From assembly GCA_040003255.1 (NCBI GenBank), contig JBDUCV010000002.1:1-64000 (forward strand): a DNA stretch of 64,000 nucleotides, given 5' to 3'. This document shows, one piece after another, positions 31,678 through 40,682 of the stretch. How positions within the stretch are numbered: the first letter of the stretch is position 1; each line of letters opens with the position of its first letter. Under the pieces are notes generated by a model. That model saw only the letters and a program-made list of their open reading frames with translations. It did not search any database and was not told the origin of the DNA. Both the position numbers and the translations under genes were made by a program. The DNA comes from JBDUCV01 sp040003255 (GTDB lineage Bacteria > Actinomycetota > Actinomycetes > Mycobacteriales > Jatrophihabitantaceae).

Positions 31678-33522
31678 TCACTTCTTCGCTGCTTCGGGAG
31701 TCTCGCCGGTGGACAACGCGGCGATGAACGCCTCCTGGGGTACCTCGACCCGGCCCACCATCTTCATCCGCTTCTTGCCTTCCTTCTGCTTTTCCAGCAG
31801 CTTGCGCTTGCGGGTGATGTCACCGCCGTAGCACTTGGCCAGCACGTCCTTGCGGATCGCCCGGATGTTCTCGCGCGCGATCACCCGGGAACCGACGGCC
31901 GCCTGGATCGGCACCTCGAACTGCTGGCGTGGGATCAGCTCGCGCAGTTTGCCGACCATCATCGTCCCGTAGGCATAGGCCTTGTCCTTGTGCACGATCG
32001 AGCTGAACGCGTCGACCGGCTCCCCCTGCAACAGGATGTCGACCTTGACCAGCTCGGCAGCCTGTTCGCCAGCTGCCTCGTAGTCGAGGCTGCCATAGCC
32101 GCGAGTGCGCGACTTCAGCTGGTCGAAGAAGTCGAAGATGATTTCGGCGAGCGGCAGCGTGTAGCGCAGTTCGACGCGTGTCTCAGACAGGTAATCCATG
32201 CCAAGCAGCGCGCCCCGGCGCGACTGGCACAGTTCCATGATCGCGCCGATGTACTCACTCGGCGCGATGATCATCGATTTCACGACCGGCTCGTACACCT
32301 CGGCCATCTTCGGCCCGCTCGGCCAGTCGGAGGGGTTCGTGACGACGTGTTCGGTGCCGTCCTCGAGCAGTACCCGGTACACGACGTTCGGCGCGGTGCT
32401 GATCAGCTCGAGGTCGAACTCGCGCTCGAGCCGATCACGGGTGATCTCCAGGTGCAGTAGTCCCAGATAGCCGCAGCGAAAGCCAAAGCCGAGTGCGGCG
32501 GAGGATTCCGGCTCGTACACCAGCGCCGCATCGTTGAGCCGCAGCCGGTCCAGGGCGTCGCGCAACAGCGGGTAGTCCGAGCCGTCGAGGGGGTAGAGCC
32601 CCGAATACACCATGGGCTTAGGGTCGCGGTAAGCGCCGAGGGGCTGGGCGGCCGGCTTCAAGGCGTCGGTGACGGTATCGCCCACCCGCGACTGTCGGAC
32701 GTCTTTCACGCCGGTGATCAGGTAGCCGACCTCGCCCACGCCGAGGCCTCTGGTGGCTACCGGCTCGGGGGACATGACACCTACCTCGAGCAGCTCGTGT
32801 GTCGCGCCCGTCGACATCATCCTGATCCGTTCGCGCGGGCTGATGAACCCGTCGACCACCCGGATGTAGGTGATCACGCCGCGGTAGATGTCATAGACCG
32901 AGTCGAAGATCATCGCTCGGGCGGGCACATCGGCATCGCCCACCGGAGCTGGCACGTCGCGGCAGATCAGATCGAGCAGCTGCTGCACACCCTCGCCTGT
33001 TTTTGCGCTCACCCGCAGCACGTCGTCCGGATCGCAGCCGATGATGTGCGCAATCTCAGCGGCGTAGCGCTCGGGCTGGGCCGCGGGCAAATCGATCTTG
33101 TTCAGGACCGGAATGATGTGCAGGTCGCTCTCAATCGCGAGGTACAAGTTGGCCAGCGTCTGCGCCTCGATGCCCTGTGCAGCATCGACGAGCAAGACGG
33201 CGCCTTCGCACGCGGCGAGCGCCCGGGACACCTCGTAGGTGAAGTCCACGTGGCCCGGGGTATCGATCATGTGCACCGTGTAGCGCTGACCGTGGGCAGT
33301 CCACGGCATCCGGACGTTCTGGGCCTTGATCGTGATGCCGCGCTCACGCTCGATGTCCATCCGGTCGAGATACTGCGCGCGCATCTGCCTGGGATCGACG
33401 ACGCCGGTCAGCTGCAGCATGCGGTCGGCCAGCGTGGACTTGCCGTGGTCGATATGCGCGATGATGCAGAAGTTGCGGATCCGGGCCGGATCGGTCCGGC
33501 CCGTGGGCTGCTGAGCGGTCAC
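31678..33522 (-). CDS. lepA: elongation factor 4 (LepA)
   Basis: This ribosome-bound GTPase back-translocates stalled ribosomes. The 614-residue protein has G1 IAHIDHGKSTLADRML, switch region RERGITIKAQNVRMPW, G3 DTPGHVD, G4 NKIDLPAA, domains II and V, and the LepA-specific C-terminal domain ending KMVGRVEVPQEAFIAALS. The GTG start gives TAQQPTGRTDPARIRNFCI. The gene is divergent from the small gene at 33682; the 159-base gap between them has no obvious RNA gene. Confidence 0.96.
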   Translation of the reverse strand: MTAQQPTGRTDPARIRNFCIIAHIDHGKSTLADRMLQLTGVVDPRQMRAQYLDRMDIERERGITIKAQNVRMPWTAHGQRYTVHMIDTPGHVDFTYEVSRALAACEGAVLLVDAAQGIEAQTLANLYLAIESDLHIIPVLNKIDLPAAQPERYAAEIAHIIGCDPDDVLRVSAKTGEGVQQLLDLICRDVPAPVGDADVPARAMIFDSVYDIYRGVITYIRVVDGFISPRERIRMMSTGATHELLEVGVMSPEPVATRGLGVGEVGYLITGVKDVRQSRVGDTVTDALKPAAQPLGAYRDPKPMVYSGLYPLDGSDYPLLRDALDRLRLNDAALVYEPESSAALGFGFRCGYLGLLHLEITRDRLEREFDLELISTAPNVVYRVLLEDGTEHVVTNPSDWPSGPKMAEVYEPVVKSMIIAPSEYIGAIMELCQSRRGALLGMDYLSETRVELRYTLPLAEIIFDFFDQLKSRTRGYGSLDYEAAGEQAAELVKVDILLQGEPVDAFSSIVHKDKAYAYGTMMVGKLRELIPRQQFEVPIQAAVGSRVIARENIRAIRKDVLAKCYGGDITRKRKLLEKQKEGKKRMKMVGRVEVPQEAFIAALSTGETPEAAKK

Positions 33523-33681
33523 AGGCTGCTTTCAGTGGCTGGTCTGGTCCGTTCCATGGTCGCACGCGGGACGCAGGATGCCGTCACGGTTGTCGTCCCG
33601 CCTGCGCGGGCAGCGACGAGCATTGCCCGGGCACCGTCCCCCCTGCGCGAGCACCGCCGACCGATCGGGAAGGATGCCCAC

Positions 33682-34074
33682 ATGAGTTCATCCCAACACC
33701 TCGCAGATGCCCGCACCGTGGACGAGTACCGCATTCCCGCGGTGTCCCTGCAACCCGGAGACTTGGTCAACACCTCCCCCGGCGGCGACGACGATTGGCA
33801 GCAGGTCCTCGGGGTCTACCTCTCGCCGTCCGATCCGGGTGGGGCATCGCCTGAGGTGCGGTCGCTGGTCGAATCACTCGAGGGTCGCTACGTCGTGGTC
33901 GAGCTCACCGACATCGCGCCGGTGGACTCGAATGTCTACTACGCGGACGGGGTGGCGATGGCCGTGTCGGCGGAGGACGGCGCCGATCAGCCGATCGTAG
34001 ACATGGTGAGCTCGGAGGACGGAGTGCGTACCTATCTGTACACCAAGTTCGAGCTGGTCAGCGTCAGACGCTGA
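33682..34074 (+). CDS. hypothetical protein
   Basis: This 130-residue acidic protein begins MSSSQHLADARTVDEYRIPAVSLQPGDLVNTSPGGDDDWQQVLGVY. It has hydrophobic beta-strand patterns (YVVVELTDIAPVDSNVYYADG, TYLYTKFELVSVRR) suggesting a small beta-rich domain. No family was recognised. GGGAAGGA lies upstream of the ATG. The longer open frame upstream is lepA antisense and is not used. A 30-bp repeat begins at its stop. Confidence 0.6.
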   Translation: MSSSQHLADARTVDEYRIPAVSLQPGDLVNTSPGGDDDWQQVLGVYLSPSDPGGASPEVRSLVESLEGRYVVVELTDIAPVDSNVYYADGVAMAVSAEDGADQPIVDMVSSEDGVRTYLYTKFELVSVRR

Positions 34075-34130
34075 TCATGGCCGCGCGGGCGAGCGGCACG
34101 CGCTGACCATGGCCGCGCGGGCGAGCGGCA
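34069..34130. repeat. 32-bp-period direct repeat (two 30-bp copies, one mismatch)
   Basis: Bases 34069-34098 and 34101-34130 are identical except for one T/C. Each starts CGCTGA and contains CATGGCCGCGCGGGCGAGCG. The first copy contains the stop codon of the preceding gene. Confidence 0.9.
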
Positions 34131-34132
34131 AT

Positions 34133-34162
34133 TTGGGCGGTCCTCGGCTCCGCTGGTAGCCT
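34133..34162 (+). promoter_or_regulatory. putative rpsT promoter
   Basis: TTGGGC at 34133-34138 and TAGCCT at 34157-34162 are separated by 18 bases. The start would be about 34169, leaving a leader of about 80 bases before rpsT. Confidence 0.5.
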
Positions 34163-34247
34163 TTGGAGGTTGACCTGCTGTCGGTGGCACGCCGGCGAAC
34201 TGGCAGGCCGGCACAATCTGACCACTTGCGAACGTTGAGGCTGCCCC

Positions 34248-34508
34248 GTGGCGAACATCAAGTCCCAGATCAAGCGCATCGGCACCAACGAGAAGGCGCG
34301 GCTGCGCAACAAGAGCGTCAAGTCCTCGCTCAAGACCGCAGTGCGTGGCTTTCGTGCCGCCGCCGACTCGGGCGACCGCGAGGCCGCCGTCACCGCGCTG
34401 ACTGCCGCCTCCCGCCAGCTCGACAAGGCCGCCGGCAAGGGAGTCATCCACCCGAATCAGGCCGCTAACAAGAAGTCGGCGATGGCGCAGCGGGTCAACG
34501 CGCTCTAA
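34248..34508 (+). CDS. rpsT: 30S ribosomal protein S20
   Basis: This 86-residue primary 16S rRNA-binding protein starts GTG-ANIKSQIKRIGTNEKARLRNKSVKSSLKTAVRGF and ends NKKSAMAQRVNAL, all typical of S20. Its TAA stop shares CTAA with the minus-strand stop of holA, so the two genes interlock. The opposite orientation to holA is the usual actinobacterial arrangement. Confidence 0.97.
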   Translation: MANIKSQIKRIGTNEKARLRNKSVKSSLKTAVRGFRAAADSGDREAAVTALTAASRQLDKAAGKGVIHPNQAANKKSAMAQRVNAL

Positions 34509-35518
34509 GTGCGGGTCGTCCGGGCGTCGGCCAATCGGCCGATCGCTCGTTCCAGAGCATAGGTCGGATCGACGGCGGCGCCTTTGACGTCGGCGTTGAG
34601 GTCGGCGACCACGCCGAGCGCGCGTCCCAGTCCCTGCTCGGACCAGCCGCGCGCCTGCGACTGCGCCCGCTTCACCTTCCACGGCGGCATGTTGAGCCGA
34701 GCAGCTAGCTCGTAGGGATTGCCCCGCCCGGCAGCGCTCACCGATGCCACCGCTCTCACCCCGGCGGCAATCGCGTCGGCGATGACGACGTGCGGGACGC
34801 CGACCGACACCGCCCAGCGCAGGGTTTCCAGGGCTCGGGGACGGTCGCCGACGACAGCATGATCCGACACCGCGAAGCCAGTCACCTCGGCCCGGCCGCG
34901 GTGGTAAGCCGAGACGGTCTGCAGATCGATGGCGCCCCCGGAATCGCCCACCAGTTGGGTAGCGACCGCGGCCAGCTCGCGCAGGTCGCTGCCCACGGCG
35001 TCAAGCAGCGCAACGGTGGCGTCCGGACTGATCGTTCCGTGAACCCGGTGGACCTCAGCCCGGACGAAGTCCCGCCGCTCCTCGGCCCGGGTCAATCGCG
35101 CGCACACGATCTGCCGGGCGCCCACACTCCGCGCTGCGTCGAGGACCGCTTTACCTTTGGCTCCTCCGGCATGCTGCAACACAATCGTCGCATCATTCGC
35201 GGGCTCGGAAAGGAACGGACGAACCGCGTCGAGTGCCAAGCTTTTGATGTCGTGAGCGGCACTCACCACCAGCACCCGGCGGCCACTGAACAGCGAAGGG
35301 CTCAACAACTCGACTAGCTCGCCTACATCGAGGTCGCCCCCTGCCCGTTCACGCACGTCGGCGTTCGGATCGGCACGACGGGCCGCGGCGGTGATCTGCT
35401 CGATCGCTCGGGCGATGAGCAGTTCTTCCTCGCCCAGGAGTAGGACGATCGAGGGCAGGTCGTCGGGCGGCCCGTCGTCCGTCGCTTCGTCGACTGCGGG
35501 ACCTGAGCGAGCCGGCAC
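34505..35518 (-). CDS. holA: DNA polymerase III delta subunit
   Basis: HolA opens the beta clamp within the clamp loader. The 337-residue protein contains LPSIVLLLGEEELLIARAIEQI, SPSLFSGRRVLVV, a DELTA-type ATPase-like core without a canonical Walker A, and the C-terminal helical domain with LNADVKGAAVDPTYALERAIGRLA. The GTG at 35518 places the start 196 bases inside the comEC reading frame. It is adjacent to rpsT and comEC, as in other actinobacteria. Confidence 0.93.
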   Translation of the reverse strand: MPARSGPAVDEATDDGPPDDLPSIVLLLGEEELLIARAIEQITAAARRADPNADVRERAGGDLDVGELVELLSPSLFSGRRVLVVSAAHDIKSLALDAVRPFLSEPANDATIVLQHAGGAKGKAVLDAARSVGARQIVCARLTRAEERRDFVRAEVHRVHGTISPDATVALLDAVGSDLRELAAVATQLVGDSGGAIDLQTVSAYHRGRAEVTGFAVSDHAVVGDRPRALETLRWAVSVGVPHVVIADAIAAGVRAVASVSAAGRGNPYELAARLNMPPWKVKRAQSQARGWSEQGLGRALGVVADLNADVKGAAVDPTYALERAIGRLADARTTRT

Positions 35519-37971
35519 GCAACCATGGTGGCATGCGGCGACGACATGGTGCCCGCGGGCCGAGCTGTCGCAGCCTCCGCTGTCCCGGAAAGCGCGGGCT
35601 GGCGCGAAAGCGAGCCGACCGTGCTGCCCCTGGTCCCGCGCAGGACGGTGCCCAACCCGCCGGCTGTTGCCGCCACAGCGATATCGCCGTCGTCATCGGT
35701 GCGCCGCACCGGAACTCCGAGCCGGGCTAACGCGGTGAGCAGCAAGGGGGAGGGATGGCCGTAGTCGTTATGCCGGCCGACGGAGATTACCGCCAGCCGA
35801 GCGTGGACGGCGGCCAAGAAGTTGGGGTCGGAGTAGGCACTGCCGTGATGTGGCACCTTCAAAACGTCGGCGCCGAGGTCGGCGTGCGCCGCTAGCAGAG
35901 ACTGCTGGGCGTCGATCTCAGCGTCACCCGGCAACAGGAAGCGCACGCCCCCGACGGTCGCCCGCAGCACCACCGAGGAGTTGTTGGGGTCGGAACGGGT
36001 GCCCCGAAACGGCGCACCGGGACCGAGCACATCCAACCGCACCCGCCCGGCTTCGATCTGCTGCCCGGTGCTGACCCCGCTCACGGGCACCCCGCGCATG
36101 CTTGCCTGCTCGCTGATCAGGCGAGCGCCGGACAACGGCTCGGGCAACTGACCGGTGATGATCCGCTGCACCTTGCGCCCATGCAGGACGCCGCCCAGTC
36201 CGCCCACATGGTCGAGGTGATCGTGGGTAAAGATCAGCAGCGCCACGTCCGTGACTTCGAGGTCGCGCAGGCAACGGTCGACAGTTACCGGATCGGGGCC
36301 GGCGTCGACGATGACGGCGCTATGCGGGCCGGCGGCTAGGACGAGCGCGTCGCCTTGCCCGACGTCGCAGGCAACCAGCAGCCAGCCCGGGGCGGGCCAG
36401 CCCGGCAGCACGGCGCGCACCGGGATCTGCAGCAGGACGGCGACCAAACCGGCCGCGAGCATGGCGTGGCGCGGTAGCCGACGTCGAGCCAGCCGCCACA
36501 GCACGGCGCCAACGACCACCAGGGCCAGGCCGCCGGCGAGACCGGCCGGCCACGGCACGGTGGCCCCGTGCAATCCCCCGCAGAACTCAGCGACCCAGAC
36601 CAGCCATCGACACGGCCAGCCGGCGAGTTGAGCCAGAATCGACCCTACGTCGAGGCTTAACGGGGCAGTAAGGGCGGCGCCGAAGCCGAGCACCGTCGTC
36701 ACGGCGACAACCGGTTCGGCGAGCATGTTGGCCACCACGGCAACGAGGCTCACCCGTCCGGAAATGGCGACGATCAGCGGTGCCGTAACGAGATGAGCGG
36801 CCGCCGCGACAGCCAACGATTCCGCGATGCCGGGCGGCACGCGTCGCCGCGCGAGTGCCGCTGCCCAAGCCGGCGCAATCAGCAGCAGCGCTCCGGTAGC
36901 GAGCACCGACATCGCGAAGCCGACGTCGGGAGCGAGTGTCGGTTGCCAGACGAGCAGGCCGAGCACGGCGGCCGACAGGAGCGCAAGCCCGTCCCGCTGA
37001 CGTCCCGATACCAGCGCGACGAGTGCAATCCCGGCCATGACCGCGGCCCGTAGCACGCTCGGAGATGGGCGGGCCACCGCAACGAACCCCACGAGCGCCA
37101 CTCCGCCGACGACGGCGCAGGTCAGCGGTCCGAAACGAAGTCGACGCAACATGAGAAGCACCGCACCGACAACGATGGAACAGTTCGTGCCGCTGACGGC
37201 GACCAGGTGGGTGAGCCCGGCGATCCGGAACCGTTCCGCGAGCACCGGATCCAGATCGGTGATGTCGCCGTCGACCAGCCCGGGGAGCAGTCCGCGAGGC
37301 TGCGGTGGCAACGGTGCGGACGCCTGCCGTAATGAGGACCGCACTGTCCCCGCCATCCGCTGCCACCAGGGCGGGCCGCCGAGTGGTACCGGGTCGGATC
37401 GGGCGACCATCGTCGCCGTCAGCAAGTCGTCACCCAGGGGCGGCTGCAGCCGAACATCAAGTCGAACTCGCTGACCAGGCAAGACGTGGCGCCATGAGTC
37501 GGCGGGCGCCAGAACCAGAACCGCACCGCCCAGGTCGCGATCGGCGGCACCGACACGCACTGACCGCACCGTGGCGTCAAGCGCAATTCGCGATGAACCG
37601 GCTACCCCTTTGGCGCGGAGTGGTCGCGGGTCGGACGTCACCGTAATCACGACCGTCGCCTCGGCACCGTCGCGAGCCAACCGCGCGAGCGGCGATTCCC
37701 GGGCACGCGCGAACCTGCCGGCCAGCGGCAAAGCGACCAGAGCCACGCAGAACATCGCCAGGGCGAGCGCCGTCACCAGGCCGCCCGAGCGCCGACCGAG
37801 CAGCAGCGCAACCACGCCCACGCACGAGGCGGCCAGGCCGAGCGCGCAACTGAACATCGGACTGCGACCCAATCCGAGCAGCGCCGCTGCCCATCCGGCC
37901 ACTGCCCCGCAGGCCAGGCGCAGGTCGACTTGCGCGGCAGCAGCCGGGCGCCGCACAAGCGCGCTCGTCAC
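35323..37971 (-). CDS. comEC: ComEC/Rec2-type DNA uptake channel protein
   Basis: ComEC conducts single-stranded DNA across the membrane in competence. The 882-residue frame has N-terminal hydrophobic segments and the competence domain with PRGLLPGLVDGDITDLDP and LTHLVAVSGTNCSIVVGA. The C-terminal metallo-beta-lactamase fold has VACDVGQGDALVL and LIFTHDHLDHVGG. Recognisable homology ends near GGLGTVLRG (about 35650), but no stop occurs for roughly 105 more codons. The last 65 overlap holA in another frame, so the C-terminus is unusual. Confidence 0.9.
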   Translation of the reverse strand: MTSALVRRPAAAAQVDLRLACGAVAGWAAALLGLGRSPMFSCALGLAASCVGVVALLLGRRSGGLVTALALAMFCVALVALPLAGRFARARESPLARLARDGAEATVVITVTSDPRPLRAKGVAGSSRIALDATVRSVRVGAADRDLGGAVLVLAPADSWRHVLPGQRVRLDVRLQPPLGDDLLTATMVARSDPVPLGGPPWWQRMAGTVRSSLRQASAPLPPQPRGLLPGLVDGDITDLDPVLAERFRIAGLTHLVAVSGTNCSIVVGAVLLMLRRLRFGPLTCAVVGGVALVGFVAVARPSPSVLRAAVMAGIALVALVSGRQRDGLALLSAAVLGLLVWQPTLAPDVGFAMSVLATGALLLIAPAWAAALARRRVPPGIAESLAVAAAAHLVTAPLIVAISGRVSLVAVVANMLAEPVVAVTTVLGFGAALTAPLSLDVGSILAQLAGWPCRWLVWVAEFCGGLHGATVPWPAGLAGGLALVVVGAVLWRLARRRLPRHAMLAAGLVAVLLQIPVRAVLPGWPAPGWLLVACDVGQGDALVLAAGPHSAVIVDAGPDPVTVDRCLRDLEVTDVALLIFTHDHLDHVGGLGGVLHGRKVQRIITGQLPEPLSGARLISEQASMRGVPVSGVSTGQQIEAGRVRLDVLGPGAPFRGTRSDPNNSSVVLRATVGGVRFLLPGDAEIDAQQSLLAAHADLGADVLKVPHHGSAYSDPNFLAAVHARLAVISVGRHNDYGHPSPLLLTALARLGVPVRRTDDDGDIAVAATAGGLGTVLRGTRGSTVGSLSRQPALSGTAEAATARPAGTMSSPHATMVACRLAQVPQSTKRRTTGRPTTCPRSSYSWARKNCSSPERSSRSPPRPVVPIRTPTCVNGQGATSM

Positions 37972-37974
37972 AGC

Positions 37975-38964
37975 TCACACCGTGACCAGGGGGCGCAGCG
38001 AGGCGAACTTGCTCGGCCCGATGCCGGAGACCTCACGCAACTGGTCGATCGATTCGAACCGGCCATGTGCTGTTCGCCAGTCGAGGATGTGCTGGCCGAG
38101 TACCGGACCGACGCCGGGGAGCACGTCCAGCTGGCTGAGCGTGGCGGTATTCAAGTCGATGGGTGCGCCCGCGGAGCCTCCAGGAGAACCTGACGTCGCA
38201 GATCCACCCGCGAGCGCCGGCGCGCCCGGCACGCCAACCGCGATCTGCTCGCCGTCAGACACCTTGCGCGCGAGGTTGAGCGGGGTGAGATCGACGCCGG
38301 GCAACGCCCCGCCCGCCTTCGCGACCGCATCGAGGACGCGCGCACCGATTGCGAGCCGATACACCCCTGGACGGCGCACCTTGCCGACCACGTCGACCAC
38401 CAACAGCGAGGCTGCGGACCCTGACGCGCCGGTGGACCCTGCCGATCGTGCGAACGCAGACCCCGAGCCAACGGCGGACGATGCGGCCTGGGCGGTGATT
38501 GCCACCGCGTGTGGACGTCCGAGCAGCACCCACCATCCGGTGACCGCCGCAGCGGCCAAGGCAACCAGCCCGATCGCCAGGGCGGCTCGGCGGCCGGGGT
38601 CGACGCGGATCCCGGCACGTTCGAGCAGGTCGGCCAGTCCCAACGCAGGAGCGAGACCGGATGTGGCCACGGCGGGGTTCACCGAGGTCGACCTACCGTC
38701 GTCGGCGTCACCACCGTCGATTGCTGTGCCTGGGCGGTCGAGATCCACGCCGGGTAGCCACCTCCTGCAAAGCGGGTCGGGCACCTCGAGCGGGCCGGGC
38801 ACCTCGAGCGGGTCGGGCACCTCGAGCGGGTCGGGCACCTCGAGCGGGTCGGGCACCTCGCGCGGTCGTGCGGCGGCGCCGGGAGCGGCCGCGAGCACCG
38901 CCCGAACCCGGCGCGCGACTCGCCCGCGCTCCCCTTGCCCTGCCCTGCCGCAATGCCTAGGCAC
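37975..38964 (-). CDS. comEA: ComEA-like competence protein (helix-hairpin-helix)
   Basis: ComEA binds double-stranded DNA outside the membrane and passes it to ComEC. The 329-residue protein has an N-terminal cytoplasmic region with a PDPLEV repeat, one transmembrane helix (AALAIGLVALAAAAVTGWWV), and an SLBB-like domain (VVDVVGKVRRPGVYRL). The HhH DNA-binding domain reads IDLNTATLSQLDVLPGVGPV and GRFESIDQLREVSGIGPSKF. The GTG at 38964 has TAGCGT six bases upstream. The comEC start is three bases after its stop. Confidence 0.9.
   Translation of the reverse strand: MPRHCGRAGQGERGRVARRVRAVLAAAPGAAARPREVPDPLEVPDPLEVPDPLEVPGPLEVPDPLCRRWLPGVDLDRPGTAIDGGDADDGRSTSVNPAVATSGLAPALGLADLLERAGIRVDPGRRAALAIGLVALAAAAVTGWWVLLGRPHAVAITAQAASSAVGSGSAFARSAGSTGASGSAASLLVVDVVGKVRRPGVYRLAIGARVLDAVAKAGGALPGVDLTPLNLARKVSDGEQIAVGVPGAPALAGGSATSGSPGGSAGAPIDLNTATLSQLDVLPGVGPVLGQHILDWRTAHGRFESIDQLREVSGIGPSKFASLRPLVTV
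38773..38862. repeat. five tandem 18-bp repeats within comEA
   Basis: Five units of CGGG(T/C)CGGGCACCTCGAG run without gaps (38773, 38791, 38809, 38827, 38845). They encode repeated VPDPLE hexapeptides before the membrane helix. The period keeps frame. Confidence 0.95.
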
Positions 38965-38970
38965 GACGCG

Positions 38971-38976
38971 ACGCTA
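38971..38976 (-). promoter_or_regulatory. -10 box for leaderless comEA
   Basis: TAGCGT on the minus strand, six bases, then GTG at 38964. Confidence 0.55.
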
Positions 38977-39038
38977 GGTATCGCGGCAGTCCGGCGAGGG
39001 CGCGATCTCACCGATGTGGACAACCTGCCGTCCTGTGG

Positions 39039-40682
39039 ATGACAGACTGGCGAACCGTGGAACAGGCCGGTACGGTCCGCGCGGCGGCGCCCCGTGCCCG
39101 GCGCAGCTCGATCTTCCACGCTGTCCGGCTGGCCGGCTCCCGCCCGGTGGCGGCACCGGAGCTGCTCGCCGTCCTGGTTGCTGCGGCGCTGGTCATCGGG
39201 TATCTGCTCGCGGGACTCATGGGCGGCGACCTGACCGCGCAGATCGCGCGCGCCGACTTCGCGGCCGACCACCCGCTGAGCCCGGTCGACCTGCGGTGGT
39301 TCGCTGGCTTCCAGCCGTTCGGCTACTCGCTGTGGACGCCGTGGGTGATGGCGATCATCGGGGTCCGGGTCACCGGCGCGGGGTGCACGATCGCCGCGGC
39401 CTGGTTGACCACCCGCCTGCTGCGGGTCACCGGCGCGGCGCGTCCAGCCTGGGGTGGCGCAGCTGCTGCGATCACGCTGACCAGCAACCTGGTCGAGGGG
39501 CGGGTGACGTTCGGCTGTGGAGCCGCACTCGGCATCGCCGCGCTTTTGTTGCTCACCAGACCCGGACCCAACCGGCGCGTCCTCGCGAGCGGGTGTGCCT
39601 TCCTTGCCGGCTCAGCCAGCCCAGTCGCCGCGATGCTGCTCACCGTCTGCGCGGTCGCGCTGCTGTCTCGTCGCCGGCTGGCGGACGCGGCGATGGTGTC
39701 GGTACCTGCCCTCATACCCGCGGTAGCGCTGTCCTTGGCGTTCGCGGATCCGGGGCGCGCGTTGTTCTCCGGCAACGACGCGTTGCGGGCAATCGGGGCC
39801 AGCGTGCTGGTCGCGATCCTGGTGCCGCCGCGGCTGCGAATGCTGCGACTGGGAGCGCTCCTCGGAGCAGCGCTCGTCCTGGCCGCATATCTGCTACCCA
39901 GTCCGATCGGGGTGAGTGCGGCGCGGTTCAGCCTGCTGTTCGCCGTGCCCGTCGTGGTGGCCTTCGCCCGGGTGCCGCGCGGGCTCGTTCCGATCGCGGT
40001 GGCGGTAACGGTCGCCGTGCAGAACCCGATCACATTCGGCACGCTGCGCGACGTCGACCAACCAGCCACTCATGCCAGCTACTACCGGCCGTTGTTCGCC
40101 GCCATCGCGTCACATGGACCGGTCACCGGGAGGGTCGAGATCCCCGAGCTAACCGGGCACTGGGAGGCTGCGTACGTCGCGCGCGAGCTGCCGCTGGCCC
40201 GCGGCTGGATCCGACAGACCGACATCGGGCAGAACGATGACACGTTCTACGCGCACGCCCCAACCGCGGCCAGCTACCGGACGTTCCTCGATCGGCTGGC
40301 CGTGCAGTACGTCGCCGTCGCCGATGCCCGCCCGACGTTCTACGGTCGGCGCGAGTCCAGGCTGATCGCGGCCGGGTTGCCCTACCTGCAACGCATCTGG
40401 ACGGACGAACACTGGACGCTGTACGCCGTGCAGGATGCAGCCTCGATCGTCAGCGCCCCGGGTGTGCTGCAGAGCAGCGACGCCGCGAGCGTCACGCTCA
40501 CCGCCCCGGCCGGTACACAGATCCGGCTGCGCCTGCGGTGGTTCCGCTGGCTGTCGCTCGACAGCGCCGACAGCGGTGCCTGCCTGTACCGCGACGGCGA
40601 TCAGGTGATGCTCCGGACGGGGACGGGTGGCATATACCGGTTGTCCTCTGAGCTGGAGCCGCACGCGGCGGTCTGCGGATGA
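39039..40682 (+). CDS. multi-pass membrane protein, GT-C-like, function unknown
   Basis: This 547-residue protein has about ten hydrophobic segments, starting PELLAVLVAAALVIGYLLAG, and a C-terminal periplasmic-type domain from about residue 340 (YYRPLFAAIASHGPVTGRVEIPELTGHWEA). Residue pattern and partner resemble GT-C glycosyltransferases or their helper proteins, but no catalytic motif is clear. Its stop overlaps the next gene's ATG (ATGA). It is divergent from comEA, 74 bases away. Expression and function are probably shared with the MptB-like gene. Confidence 0.65.
   Translation: MTDWRTVEQAGTVRAAAPRARRSSIFHAVRLAGSRPVAAPELLAVLVAAALVIGYLLAGLMGGDLTAQIARADFAADHPLSPVDLRWFAGFQPFGYSLWTPWVMAIIGVRVTGAGCTIAAAWLTTRLLRVTGAARPAWGGAAAAITLTSNLVEGRVTFGCGAALGIAALLLLTRPGPNRRVLASGCAFLAGSASPVAAMLLTVCAVALLSRRRLADAAMVSVPALIPAVALSLAFADPGRALFSGNDALRAIGASVLVAILVPPRLRMLRLGALLGAALVLAAYLLPSPIGVSAARFSLLFAVPVVVAFARVPRGLVPIAVAVTVAVQNPITFGTLRDVDQPATHASYYRPLFAAIASHGPVTGRVEIPELTGHWEAAYVARELPLARGWIRQTDIGQNDDTFYAHAPTAASYRTFLDRLAVQYVAVADARPTFYGRRESRLIAAGLPYLQRIWTDEHWTLYAVQDAASIVSAPGVLQSSDAASVTLTAPAGTQIRLRLRWFRWLSLDSADSGACLYRDGDQVMLRTGTGGIYRLSSELEPHAAVCG

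Noticed and set aside
33590..33640. GC-rich inverted repeat in the lepA/33682 gap as a terminator
   Set aside because: The flanking genes are divergent, so no transcript should end there. The stem is interrupted and probably incidental.
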